From assembly GCA_026826555.1 (NCBI GenBank), contig JAKSZT010054215.1:26131155-26195154 (forward strand): DNA of 64,000 nucleotides. Direction: 5' to 3'. Origin of the DNA: Tolypeutes matacus. Lineage: Eukaryota; Chordata; Mammalia; Cingulata; Chlamyphoridae. Position numbers and translations under genes: made by a program. Below the pieces are notes generated by a model. The model was not told the DNA's origin and ran no database searches. It worked only from the letters and a program-made list of their open reading frames with translations. Below are positions 12,051 through 24,699 of this stretch, in pieces. Positions within the stretch are counted from its first letter, which is position 1. Each line of letters begins with the position of its first letter.

Positions 12051-12799
12051 TTTTCACTAGCTCCTGGACTGCCCTTGGGTCAAGATTCTGTGTTCTGTCC
12101 TTTCTCCTCCTGGGGCCCTACAGACCCTCTGGTTCTCTTCAAAGGCCCACCTGGTCCCAAGAGGGACATCGGCAGCAAAAGCAAAACGCTAAGTAAATAT
12201 GCCAAGCATATCTGTTTATAATGATTACAGCCAGAACACAATAATGGATGCTAGGTGGGCAGGATGGAATTGATGATTCTTTATTTTGAGAGTGGATCAA
12301 CTGAAGAGATCAGTTTAAATGAATTAAATTGTTATATTGCTTAGAAAATGTGTTACCCTGTTGGAAAGAAGTGTCTTTAAGAGCTATACTAACAACTACC
12401 ATGAAAGGGCAATTTTGGGGGTCCCAATCCTGATAGGTCATCAAAAAAACTTTTCATGCTGCTTTTGTTCATTTATGTATGTAAGTAATCATTGGTTGGG
12501 GTTGCAGGGGTGGGTAGAAGAAGGGAAGTCTGTAATCAAAGGCTTTTTTTCGCATGTGCACTTCTAGAAGTGGTTACATGGAATGTATTTCCTGTGCAGG
12601 GCTAGTGGGAATAATATGTTTTTCAAAACATGAGTCAGGAAAGCTTTGATTTCATCTCTTCTAGAGTACTATTGAATTTTTGCTTTCCAGGAGACTTCTC
12701 TTTCCATCTCTTTATTATTTCATCATCCCTTTATGCACTCACACAATCACCCCCTCATTGCCTTTGGCCAGTACCCATTACCTACAGTAAGACTGTGGG

Positions 12800-13040
12800 C
12801 TTTATTTTCAGGCAGAATTAGATTTGAATTTTTGCTCCACCACTTATTAGTTGGGTGACCTTGATGAATTTGCTAGCGCTGCTCCATTGCCTCAGATTTC
12901 TCCTTCATAAAAAATGAGGCTATGTACAACAAAAATTGTTCTCAAGGTAAAATTTGAGAAAATGTATAAAGCAGTTAGCATAGTGGCTGGCATGTGAAAA
13001 GTTCAGTAAATGATGGACATTGCTGTTTTTATTGTTATAA
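12800..13040 (+). mobile_element. MIR SINE, sense
   Basis: ACCACTTATTAGTTGGGTGA, CCTTGATGAATTTGC and CAGTTAGCATAGTGGCTGGC give the start, core and 3' end. Confidence 0.78.
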
Positions 13041-13099
13041 ATGTTTAAATTGTTTTCAGTATCAATTATCATATAGAAGCCACAGTCACAATAAAGTGA

Positions 13100-13290
13100 G
13101 CTATAGGAGACAACATGGTTTAGTAGAAGGGGCACTTAACTAGGGGTCAGAATGCCTGCAATCTAGTTGAGATCATCCCCTTGACTAGTGGTAGAACTTA
13201 GAAATGGTACTCTCCAGACCTGTACTACCTTTTCTGTAAAACACGAGGTTTGGATCAGATGAGTTGTGTGGTTCCTGCTATGTTTGTCAG
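13100..13290 (+). mobile_element. MIR SINE, sense
   Basis: CAACATGGTTTAGTAGAAGG, GACTAGTGGTAGAACTTAGA and CTTTTCTGTAAAACACGAGG are diverged MIR blocks. It lies right after another MIR in the same direction. Confidence 0.65.
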
Positions 13291-13299
13291 GACCTACAG

Positions 13300-14775
13300 T
13301 TCAACCTCAACGTGTGTGTGTGTGTTGATGTTTCCTAGTTGCACTTAAGTACAATTCTATTCTAAAGAAAGTACGATGTAGCTAGCGGTGGTTTTCTTAG
13401 CTGCAATGACATTCTAGTGCTGAAAGTAGATTATCCTCTCCTGTTTCTATCCCCAATACTGAATGCCTTCAAGCTCTGTAATTCTTCTGTTCTATTTCTA
13501 AATTCTTAGAACTTATACTGAGAAATGGTGCATTATCCAAACAGTATAACTTCCTTTTTTCCCCCTAATGTTAACCTTGTTATAAAATTGCTATGTTATT
13601 GTTTCAATTTTTCAGTCCATAAAATACCAATGCATATTTATCATTATATTTATTCTACATTGGCCATGAAATACAAGAAAACTTTTAAATTCAATTCCAA
13701 ACAACCTTTTCTGAAGAGCCCTCAAAAATTAAAAAGAGCACTTTAAAATTTAGTTGACAGGAGTTCCCACAATAAAACTGATAGCAATGATTTAAAATCC
13801 TCGTTATAACTCTGAATTACTTTGTTATTGCAAATGTCTCATTATCCTAGTAAAACATACATACACACAGCCAAAACACCTGTCTAACAAATAGAGGATT
13901 GTAAAAAAAAAATTTGATTCTCTACAGCTGAATATGTAAATCATCCAAATGAAGAATTCTGGCATTTCCAATTTTCTAACAGCCAAATCAATATACCTAT
14001 GTTTCTTACAGATATTGAAAACACGAGGCCAAACCCTATACATTTTGCTGTGCTGCCCATTCAGATAGAAAATCAATTACTTCTGCTTACTACAAAGTGT
14101 ATAAATTACTAACATGTCTTGAGGACTAGTCAAAACCACTGCCGTGTTACCAGTGCAGCACTTCCTGGTTCCCCTGTACTTGGTAGCATTGAAGGCACTG
14201 CCACAATGTGTTGACATGCAACAGATATCACTGAAGCCAAATCTCAGCAGGGGAGAGGAAGACAGAGAGTTTGCAAAACTTGTTTTTAACTCTTTAAGAG
14301 TATAAGGCTATTAACTGGCTGTTTTTATTTCTTCTGTTCAAAAGAAATGGAGTTTAGTGTTTTTGTAATAATTTTCAGGTACAATTACAAATATAATTGT
14401 TTAAATTATATTTGCATTCCCAAATGTATTTTTATAATTATTGAAATGAAGAAGTAACAGCATAAATGAAGACTTCAAATATGGATTCCAGACTCCTACA
14501 AACCTATAAGGATGGGCATGGGCATTTTTGAGCTATTCCCAATAACAAGCTAATTAATTCATCTCATTTCTTTGCTTATGGCTGGAATGATATTAAACCA
14601 GAGTGGTGAGGGTTATCCCATGCTGACTAAAAACACTGATTGCCACGTGTAACTTAGATGAGTAGAAATGCAGAACTGAATTATTTATGTTTGAATAAAG
14701 TTTATTATAGGATACATTTCAAAATGATTGTCCTTAACAGGAAAGGTAATAAAATAGGTCTGTCATGGAATGAAT
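13300..14775. other. Intronic, no gene seen
   Basis: A short (GT)n at 13312-13325, otherwise unique-looking AT-rich sequence. Confidence 0.6.
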
Positions 14776-15235
14776 GGTGTCCCTTTTCAATGGTGTCCCT
14801 ATTCAGTGACTTAAAAATTGATGTTCACTTGGAACTTCAGAATGTAACCTTATTTGGAAATAAGTTTTTTGCATATGTAATTAATTAAGTGTCACCGTAT
14901 TAAATTATACTGGATTTAGGGTGGACCCTAATTACAATGACTAGTATCCTTTTAAGAAGAAGAGAGGATGCAGAGACACACAGAAAAGGAGGCCATATAA
15001 AGACAGAGGCTAAGATGCACCCACAAGCCAAGGAACATGAGGGACTGCTGGGAGCCACTGGAAGCTCTGGAAGCTAGAAGAGAGGCATGGGGCAGCTTCT
15101 CCCTAGGAGCCTCCAGAAGGAACCAACCCTGCCAACAACTTGACTTCAGACTTCGGGCCTCCTCAACTAAGAGAGGATACATTTCTGTTGTTTTAAGTCA
15201 CCAAGTTTGGGGTAATTTGCTATTTTGAAAGATGA
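14776..15235 (+). mobile_element. MaLR-type LTR (sense), near full length
   Basis: Recognisable blocks in order are GTAACCTTATTTGGAAATAA, GGATTTAGGGTGGACCCTAA, CACAAGCCAAGGAACATGAG, GGGACTGCTGGGAGCCACTG and TTTCTGTTGTTTTAAGTCAC. The 5' end has a local duplication of GGTGTCCCT (about 14776 and 14791). A 76-codon antisense and a 63-codon sense frame here are chance ORFs. Confidence 0.82.
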
Positions 15236-16129
15236 TTTTAACTTCTGTAAAGGAAAAATCCTAAAATTTTGAATATTTAAAGAGTCAGAGTCTTGGTTTG
15301 ATAATACTAAGCTGAAAGTGTAAATAGCATTTGCTAAAACCACTCATAATACTAGGAAATTCATGCCAGCAAGTTGTTTTTCCCATATGGCTACTACTGT
15401 TCACTTACTTTCCAGAAGTACTCCCTTCTTAGCTGCTTAGCTAAGAGCTAGTGGAAGTTAACAATTTTTCATGTTTATTGACCTTTTATAGGTATGTGAA
15501 TTGAATAGCCAATCCTTAGTTAGTTTTTCTATTGGAATGTTCATGCAGTTGTTGTTGTTGTTTTTTTTTTTTTTTCCAGGGAGATTTTTCTACTTTGGTG
15601 ATTTGTCTTAAACTACATGTTGGTACTAATTTTCCTAAGGAACATATATGACTCAATTTAACTTCAATTATTTTTACTCTACTTCCATTATTTCAACAGC
15701 AAAAAAAGAGACAGGATCTTGGCTTTTCTTAAGTTTCATAAATGGTATGGTAGAGCACCATACTTCCTCTTAGGTTCAATAATACTTGTTTAGGATATTT
15801 TGTCCAGATTCAAAACAAATAATATGATTTTTGGCAATCTACTTTGGAAGCACTTCCACCAGTATGCAAAATTTTTATACATATAATTTTGCACCCTGAG
15901 CAAAAAATCAGATTGCCAGACTACTATCAAGCTTGGGTTTATAGGCTTAACAGTTTCCAGTGTATATGGTTGTATGTGTACACATGTGTATGTGCATGGT
16001 GATTTCAAATGGTTGTTTCCGGAATACCTGATATCGAGAAAGGGATAAATTGAGGGTTACATGCTTTTTTTCTCATTTGTAATGATAGTTTGCTTTATCC
16101 ATTAGCTGTCAGCTACATGCTTTGCAGTT
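15236..16129. other. Intronic, no gene seen
   Basis: (GTT)n plus a T-run near 15549-15576 may be an eroded antisense retroposon tail. Nothing else is recognised. Confidence 0.55.
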
Positions 16130-16510
16130 TGTATATTTTCCTGGACCCAGTTTATGAGCCACTCCAAATTTGCTTGATTCTACCTATCAGTCCCTCTCAT
16201 GGGCCACGGCTCCATGCTTTGCCTCCCAAGCTCATAGCATTAGGCCTATAAAGCCCTGAGCACTGCTGCCTGCCCAGACCAAGCTACCACCACATGAAGT
16301 TCTAGCTGACAAGAGAGACCTCCACGTCTGCACACTCACCAGAAGCTCTGGCTTCCCAGGGGGCCGTCTACAAGTACAGAGTAGTTAACAACCTGTGGGT
16401 GGTCATCGACCCGAGATTGACAGGAAAGAAACTGTCACATTTCCCATCCAACCTCGGACTGTGTGAGATACAGTAGTTCATATGGCCTTTCAAGAGAGAC
16501 CCCACAAGGC
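16130..16510 (+). mobile_element. Possible LTR fragment
   Basis: This is a GC-richer block with a TATAAAGCCCTGAGCACTGC segment near 16247, as at an LTR transcription start, followed by a region rich in CCAG and CTGAC. I do not recognise the family, and neither boundary is clear. It could be unique intronic sequence. Confidence 0.35.
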
Positions 16511-17176
16511 CTAGCAAGCTCTGTGTTTGATCCCAAGGGGTGCCAGCTCAATGATGTACCAACATTATTTGATTTCTCTTCTCCCTGTCCCACTCCCCCT
16601 TTTCCCTTACTCTTCTTTTCCTAGACTTGCCCCTCCAAAAGTTATTACTTGAAAATCTTGCCTGTCTGTCTTTTCTAGGATGCTGAACTGACATGTATTA
16701 AGGGTTGCATAGTTTAAAAATAACAATTATTTATTTTATAAAGTAGAAAACATGTTCTCTAAATACTGAATGGACACTGGGTCTAGTTTTGTGGACAAGT
16801 TTGGCCTATAAAATATTGGCTCTACCAATATTACTACTAAAGTGAATTTACTTTTATATTTATGGGAAGAAAAATATTCTCTCTTTATTCTCTATATATT
16901 CTTCTTCCCATTTTCCAACCCCATCCTCACTCCTGGAGATTGTGTGGGGATATCAAAGTGACTGAAATTTTGTGTCTGTGTGATTTTTAACTTTATTAGA
17001 AAATAGGAGTTACTGTTGAATCAGCAATGACAAGAAACTAATATGGTTTAAACTCACGATATATAATGCTATAATACATTTATTAAGACTAAGATACAGA
17101 AGTTAAGTATGTAGTGCATCACCTAATATAAAGTGAAAAATATGAAGGTCATTCCTGTGCAGGCCAATCAATGTCA

Positions 17177-17446
<270 letters not shown>

Positions 17447-18599
17447 TTAAAACATTGGAGAAAGGGAAAAGGCAAGACAACATCACAGGGTCAAAGACAT
17501 GACCCAAACCTAAGTATGAATAAGGCAGAGAGGAAAGAAGTGCTAGGAATTGCTCCTTACAACCAAATTAAATCCGTGCTTACAATCTGACAGTACTCTT
17601 ATTTGTCTGATTTTAACAAACATTACAATTTATTTGATTGATTACATGTATTATCTCTCCTTTGCAAAACAACACTAAAATGACAGTATAAGATTTAAAA
17701 ATGTATAAATTAGATGATAGTGGACGAGAGAAGTTATCAAATATTTGGAAGGTAAAAACTGGAGGGAGACACCGTGACTGAGCCAAAGGACAAAGCCAAA
17801 ACCAAAATACCTCCTTTAGAGGCACTAATGAGAATTGAGGCAATTTGCATTACAAAACTCAGGGAAATCTGAAAATTGGTGCTTCCTAGCTACCTTGGGA
17901 GGCAGGGCAGAGGTATGGCACTGAAATAAGGGATGATTGAAAGCCATAAAGATTTATTAGTCTCTTAGTTCTCTACCAATACTCAGTAAAACCAGTTGAC
18001 TCACCCTCCCTGACCTTAGATCAACTAGAACTTTCTCCACTAAGGATAGTGAAACAGAGGGCACAGATTCAGAGATATCAGGCACAAAAGAGGATAGAGA
18101 TGAGTGTAAGAGTTAAGTCAAACACATGACTTTCCCAAGCCCACTTCCTTCACCTGACACCCAAAGCTATAGCAGCCAGATTTCTAACTTCCCAGGCAGA
18201 ACATCAGAAAATCCTTCTCCAGAGAATATTAATAGTTTAGCTCTAAAAAAAAACAAAAAAAACAACAGCTGGCTTCCTGATAAATTTCCAAACACTGAAG
18301 CCCATCACTTAAAAAGCCCAACTCATGCACTAGATTTTGCAATCAGCTTTTTAATACTTCACTTTTAATGTAGAATGACAATTTGAAACTACTAGGCATC
18401 AAAGAAAACCTCTAGCATGAAAGACAGGAAATATAAATAAAAAGATAATGGCATCTGAAGGAAACAGCAGTAATGCAGAATAGAAAAAAAGATCCAAAAA
18501 CTATCATTAATACTCTGACAATCTAAAAGAAGTTATTGCATCCATAAACAGTAAAAAATACAGGAATAATGAGACATTAAGAAAAAAGTTATAACAATT

Positions 18600-19560
18600 A
18601 TAATTTTATAACAATTATAATTTGGACAAATTAAATATTCAATAGATAAAATGGAAAACAAATCAAAATAAAGCTACAGAATTCAAAGGAATGTGTAGAG
18701 AAAAGATAAGAAATTCTAGGTTTAGTCCACAATTTCCAACACCCTACTAAAAAGATGGGAAAATTAAAAAGCAGGAAAAATAGAATGCAGAGTATTAGAA
18801 AAACTAAATAAATCCCCCCCACAACCTCTAATAAAAATCTTGTCGAACTGGAAGACTTGAGCGTCTGGCAGTCTGAAAGGAATTGTGGGATATCTAACAT
18901 AATTTAAATGAAAAGGAACCACATCAAGGCACATTCCAGTGAAACACCAGAGCAGGGGGATGGGGGTAGGGTTAGGGGGTTGGGGCCTCAGGGAGGATCT
19001 AAAAGCTTCCAGAAAGGTTAAAAAAAAAAAAAAAAGCAGGTCACATAAAAAATAATCTGGAGTAAGAAAAACACCAGATTTCCAACAATGTTTGAAGTTA
19101 GAAAACCATGGACCAATGCTTTAAAATAAATTCTAAACATAGAGGATTTTAAACTTAGGATTTTACATCTAGTAAAATAAACATTCACATATACAGATAG
19201 TATACTACAAATATAAAGATATTTAATTTTATAAGTTCATGTATAAGGGTATCTCCAGACATACATTGTTTCAAAATATATCCATCTATGTTACTTTCAC
19301 GAGGATATGAACGGATGGTACGCTCCGGGAAAATGCGAGTGCAACCCAAGGAAGAGAAAGACTTGAAACCCAAGAGACAGATAATCCAAAACAGAAAGAG
19401 GAATAAGGAATTCTCAGGAGGACAGTGATGAAAATTTCCAGTGGGAGTGTTGCGTAGAAAACCCACAAAGCATCAGCCAAGTTAGGAGGAGGAGAAAAAA
19501 AGAGAAAAATAGAACTCAGAGTTGGTCTGATAGGTTTGGCCAGTCTAAAAATTGTTTTGA
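18600..19560 (+). mobile_element. HAL1/L1-type LINE remnant
   Basis: A-rich on the plus strand. It has CAGGTCACATAAAAAATAAT, CATGGACCAATGCTTTAAAA, GGTATCTCCAGACATACATTG and GGAATTCTCAGGAGGACAGT. This order matches the region that ancient HAL1/L1 copies show after their first ORF. Antisense ORFs of about 90 codons here are chance. Confidence 0.65.
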
Positions 19561-19699
19561 GTAGTGGGAACACGTAGGAAGAAAAATTAGCAATTGGCCC
19601 ATATGTAAGTAAGCAATTTTTTTAAAACAGCAATTTTAAACAAAAATCCCCAAATCACAAATATCCTGTGAATGAAGACCAATATAACCATAATATAAA

Positions 19700-20130
19700 T
19701 TTGGTTAAACAGTGAGAAAATTTCTCATCAAACTGGAAAAATGAAACTTTATTTGCCCAAACGTGATATAAAAAGACAGGAAATGATGAGACACATGACT
19801 CAAAAGAGTATATACTGTGTGAGTGTAATTAATCCACTCAATTGTACACTTGAAAGTAGTTAAAAAGGAGAATTTTGAGACATATATATGTTATACCAAT
19901 AAAAAAGAGAACACTTATGTTAAATTCAAGAACAGGCTAAACATCTACAGTAATAGAAATCAGAACAGTGCTGCCACTGGCAGTTTCACTGGGGCACAGG
20001 CTGGAAATGGGTACAAAGAGACTTTCTGGGGGTGATGGAAATGGTCTTTATCTTGATTTCATGTTTGTTACCTGAATAAATACAATTGTCAAAACACTTA
20101 AAATTTGATCATTGTATTTCCTTTTAATTT
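19700..20130 (+). mobile_element. Two L1M 3' ends in tandem
   Basis: The first ends at about 19912 with CTCAATTGTACACTTGAAAG and ACCAATAAAAAAGAG. The second starts with AAATTCAAGAACAGGCTAAA and goes on with GACTTTCTGGGGGTGATGGA. They come from different L1M 3' UTR types, so one was inserted next to or into the other. Confidence 0.65.
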
Positions 20131-20760
20131 AAAACAAAGGAGGTAGACCAGCTCCAGCCCAAAAGCAAGGAGTATCTTCAACTGCAAACAAAACAAGTTC
20201 ATTCCTCTGCCCCTTATCCACATACCTTCTCAGCCTGGAGTAGTCAGAATGGACATTGTCACAAATCCATCAAGATTGAGGAATGAACAAAAATAATGGG
20301 TAGCTTAACCGCAGACTAAAGCAAATTTATTGTTATTATAGTTATTATCTTGTGTTAACTGAGTAATTTGTAGCATTGCTATAAAAAACAAAACTAAAAA
20401 AATAAAAGGAGGAGAACAATGATTTAAGATATGGCCAGGTATAACATTCCTTTTTGTGCAAAATGCATTTGTCATGTGCTCTGGTGGGGAAAAAAAAACC
20501 CACAGCTTATAATTGGTCTAATTTGCATGTTTACAATTGGTTTAAATGGAAGTGTTACACACACAATCTGAATGATAAATGTCAAGTTTTCTCTAATCAA
20601 GAAAAAAAATCCACAAACATGAGAAAAGAAATAACAGATAAATGTGATAAGTATGAGAGTCATTAGGGTACGGGAACCAGGTTTAGAGAGGGTTGGAGAA
20701 GGAGTCTATTGTTTTTCTTATAAATCCTTTGGCATTATTTACATTAAAAAGATATGCATG

Positions 20761-20832
20761 CTGTAACTATACCAAAAGCCATTGAATGTATACTTTGGAT
20801 TGATTGTATATCTCAATAAAATTGCTTTTTAA
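20761..20832 (+). mobile_element. Very short L1 3'-end insertion
   Basis: A 72-bp piece ending TATCTCAATAAAATTGC plus an A tail lies between AAAAAGATATGCATG (20746-20760) and AAAAAGATGTGCATG (20833-20847). These match at 14 of 15 positions. It looks like a severely 5'-truncated L1. Confidence 0.65.
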
Positions 20833-21359
20833 AAAAAGATGTGCATGTAACGCTTTGTTGAAAATTCAAATTAATTTTAAAAATAAACACACAAAACTGT
20901 CTTCTTGAGGTGATAAAAACAAATAACTGGCTGTTCAAAAGAGACCAGACAAAGTGAAGGAATAGATTTCTGAGCCACCTGGACCAGAACCCCAGGAGCC
21001 CTCTGACCCCATTTCAACCACGTGGCAGAGAGAGAGCAGATATCTGTGATCCTCCTTTCCAGCTCTACTACTGATTAGTTGGTGCTCTAAAATGAAAGTT
21101 TTTTTGCAAAAGTTTTTAAAAGCCTCTAAAGTCACAAAGCAGCTTAAAAATTACAAAGAGTATGCAAAACTAATTATATGATATACATTTTTAAATAATT
21201 TTAGAGGGCCCTAGTTACAAAGAATTGATCTGATTATTTAAGTCGCTCGAAAATATTTCAAGGAGAATGTCCATACTGAGATCATTCAATTCACCCACTA
21301 CCCTTTAAATATGAGAAACTAAATAACACTCTTACTAATACTTAACACTTTTTTTTTTA

Positions 21360-21580
21360 CTTGCTATGGGCCTGGCAATAGCCTCAGCACTCTATGAATT
21401 ATGTCATTAATCCGCACAAGGACCCTTTCAGTTAGGGGCTATTGTTATGCCCTTTTACATTCAAGTCAACTGAGGCACACATTGGTTAAGAACTTAAACT
21501 CAAGCAACACTAAGTGGTAAAAGCAGGATTTGAATGCCGATAATATGATTTCAAAGTTTGTGTTCTTTACTACTTGATAT
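21360..21580 (-). mobile_element. MIR SINE, antisense
   Basis: GAATTATGTCATTAATCCGC, GACCCTTTCAGTTAGGGGCT and GGTAAAAGCAGGATTTGAAT are the antisense MIR blocks in order. Confidence 0.78.
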
Positions 21581-21639
21581 TGCAGCCCATGGGGAGTTCA
21601 AGAGGCTGAGAGTCTAATTCATTGTTATTATCCATATAA

Positions 21640-21930
21640 AATATATTAATTGCATCCCTGCTGTGTTGTAAGCACTATCCTTGGGACTACAGAAATAACC
21701 GAATAAGTCATAGTACAGTCATGAATAGACGCATAAATAACGCTAAGTGTTACAAAATAGAGTCCCCCAAAATAAAATAGGTATGTACTAGACAGAGAGA
21801 TTAAGTTAGCCACATGAGGTCAAGGAAGACTTTACAAGGTGCCCATCTTTCAAGTGGGAGTAGGATTTCATGGAGGAGAAGGGAAAGCCATTGAAAACAA
21901 AGAGCGTATCAAGAACAAGCTCAAGGTGTC
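21640..21930 (-). mobile_element. L2 fragment, antisense
   Basis: GTAAGCACTATCCTTGGGAC and GGTCAAGGAAGACTTTACAA, then AAGTGGGAGTAGGATTTCAT, are the antisense L2 3' region in order. Confidence 0.65.
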
Positions 21931-22195
21931 ATGAAAATATAAAGGATGTTCAAGTGAATTTCAAGTGTCCCCTAGTGTCTAGCGCAAAGGGAACCTATGA
22001 GACAATGTAATGGAAAGGTATATTGGAACAAAATAAAAAAGAGTCTTTCAGACCATGCCTAAGAGGCCTATGTTTAGAGCAATGTGTTTGTTTAAGGCAT
22101 TTGCCTAAGTCCTTTGGGAGATAAACTAGTGAATGATATCATAATATATTGTAGCTAGGTCCAAAAAGAATGCACAGCCTTAAACACGGACACAC

Positions 22196-22220
22196 ATGTG
22201 CGCACACACACACACACACA
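22196..22220. repeat. (CA)n microsatellite
   Basis: Short dinucleotide run following ACACATGTGCG. Confidence 0.9.
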
Positions 22221-22329
22221 AATTCATGCACATGTGTGGACATGTTCTTTGCTCTCAAGTATTTAGAATCTAGTAAAGAAAACCAGAATTAGATGAATAG
22301 ACATATCTTACACTTATATTCAACTACTC

Positions 22330-22480
22330 ACCTTATTTTTATTTTCCAGCACTTCAAGGTAGCCATGATAGATATTATGACCATTTTACAGTCAGACAAA
22401 GTTGGAAATTGAGAACCAGAGCTAAATGAATGACTGGTCTGAGGTCACCTTTCACCATCAATAGAAGTTTTTCCAACTGC
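22330..22480 (-). mobile_element. MIR SINE, antisense
   Basis: CAGCACTTCAAGGTAGCCAT, TGACCATTTTACAGTCAGAC and CTGGTCTGAGGTCACCTTTC are diverged antisense MIR blocks. Confidence 0.62.
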
Positions 22481-24350
22481 TTTGTGTAATATTCCTTTTA
22501 TTACTTTACACTAAAATAAATAATCATGGGGCCTCTACTCGCAATTCTACTCATCTATATTCATCTACCAAATATTCTTGAAAAAAAGAAAACTGAATTT
22601 AAATCATTAGTTTTAAAATACATCCCAAGGTAGGCCTTCCCACAGTGGTCCTTGGTAAATCAAGAAGGGATGTTTTCTGAGGAACGCAAGTTTGGTTTTT
22701 AAAGCCAAAATTAAATCCAAACAGAATATGAAAGTATGCATATTAATATTAAACCTTTAACCAAGAGTTTGAAACTTCTAAATTCCACTTGATGCTTTCC
22801 TAAGGGCTGTGCTCAGTGATCTCATGTCAGTCTTTAAGTATAAATGACCTAAATCTCATTGTGTGTATTGAAAATAGGGAGAATAATTGTGCTTACTATG
22901 TCTACCAAATGCTTGCAAATCATGTGACAAGCCTGGAGAACTTAATTTCGCTAACAATTTCATGAGTAATACTTATTTTTTGAAAGATGATAATTTTCCT
23001 TTATCATATTTGATGATTTCCTGCACTTGTATAAATTACCCCCACGTAGCCAATATCTTGACATACATGCCTAGCAGCAATTAATTAATAGAATCAGTTA
23101 GACACCTTACATACCAGGAGGTGAACCCCCTCAATGATTTTTAGTCATCTTTGAAGTAAATATTTTCTTCATCCTCACCTGTGGGTAGCAGCTACATTTA
23201 TCAGCGTCTTTTATGCTTTCTCAGTGATTTTTAAAAAGTGCAGCAGATTGCAAAGAATCTGGTGGTCAAATTCTTTCTGTTTAGGTTCTCCTTCTGCAAA
23301 TGATACACCTAGATGCCCCAAACTATATTGTTTTGGGATGTTAAAGGAAAGACTTCAGCAACTTTTCTTATTTAATGATATAATGAGTCTTATCTTCTAT
23401 ATGACACCTGTTATGCTATTGCTCGGTAGCTCAAACTTCATTCCCCATTGCCTCACCTAAAGCTGTCACCCTTATGGGAATTTCCTTTTAACACATCCAA
23501 GTTTTCACAGGCAAGCCTACATAATGAATTTTATTGAAAGCACTTAACAAATGGCCTTTGACATTTGAAAAATCAATTCAAGTAGTTGTGACTTGACTTT
23601 TGGTCTTTTTATTACTTGAGAGGAAAAAATTCATCCTTTTCACTTTTGCAGTATTCTGTCTTGAATAAGGAATTAATTTCACTTTTCTTCAGATTTGGAA
23701 AAAGGAAAGGTGTAAGATTCAACTTCTCCAACTCCCTCCATGTCCTCTTTGATTACGAAAAAAAGTTATTTTTTCCAAATAATCATCAGTTGTTTGTCAT
23801 TTCCCAGCTGCCTGGGATAACCATGTCCAATTCAGCAACACTGTATTACTCTTTTCATGGCCTCTTTTATCCATCCCTTTGTTTTTCCTTCAGTAGATCA
23901 ATAAGAGCAATAAATGAGAAAAAATAAAAAAAATTGATAAACCTGCCCCCCAATTTTTCTCAGAATCTACATTTCATAAACTGTCATTTCTAATTCCATA
24001 TATCTAAATTGCATACTGACAGTTTACTTTACTTTCTTGCAAACTTCAGGTGAAGCCAAGCCCATATTAAACCCTCTCCAAAAACATTCAGTTACTCTAG
24101 AGTAAAGAACAGCAGAGAATTCGAGGGCACTATCTGAAAGAAGGACCTTGGCTGGGATATAGCAACAGTGTAAGCATCTAGAGACTTAACTGGAAATCAG
24201 TTTCGAACACCATCCTTATTTCTGTTCTGTGCTTTGGGTGATTTGTTAAATCTTACGTGAAGGTGATTGAAGAAAGAAATATGCTCTCAGGACTCATGAG
24301 ACCCTATTACGTTTATTAAAGAGTATCTATCAGCACTTCTAAAGAATCTA
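22481..24350. other. Intronic, no gene seen
   Basis: No repeat recognised. Open frames of 65-103 codons here look like chance in AT-rich DNA. Confidence 0.55.
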
Positions 24351-24359
24351 TTTTTGTTG

Positions 24360-24500
24360 GATCCCTCATCAGTCCCTTGATTTACATTCCCTCTGCCACT
24401 ACCCTAATTCAGACTTTGATTTTTCCATTACCTGGAATATTACAATAGTTAACCTGTTGGTCTCCATGCCTCTAATATCATATTCCTCAAACCCATATCA
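24360..24500 (+). mobile_element. L2 fragment
   Basis: CTGGAATATTACAATAGTTA and ACCTGTTGGTCTCCATGCCT match the L2 block that encodes part of the old reverse transcriptase. Confidence 0.65.
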
Positions 24501-24509
24501 GCTATCTTC

Positions 24510-24690
24510 CTCACCAGTGTATGATCCTGGGTGAGCAACTTAAACTCTCTGAGCCTGCACTTTCTCACCTGCAATGTGAACCACTGGTAGGATCCATCTC
24601 ATAGGACCCTGGTGTGCTTTAAAGGAGACAATGGGATAATGCCTGGAGTTGCAGGTGCATAATTGCATTATTATAGGCAATTATTATAAA
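24510..24690 (+). mobile_element. MIR SINE, sense
   Basis: TGATCCTGGGTGAGCAACTT, AAACTCTCTGAGCCTGCACT and TTTCTCACCTGCAATGTG form the core. It directly follows an L2 fragment. Confidence 0.78.
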
Positions 24691-24699
24691 TATTTTAAG

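Noticed and set aside
22196..22220. CRISPR-like or other phased repeat array
   Set aside because: This is a plain CA microsatellite. Nothing in the window has regular repeats with unique spacers, and the DNA is mammalian.
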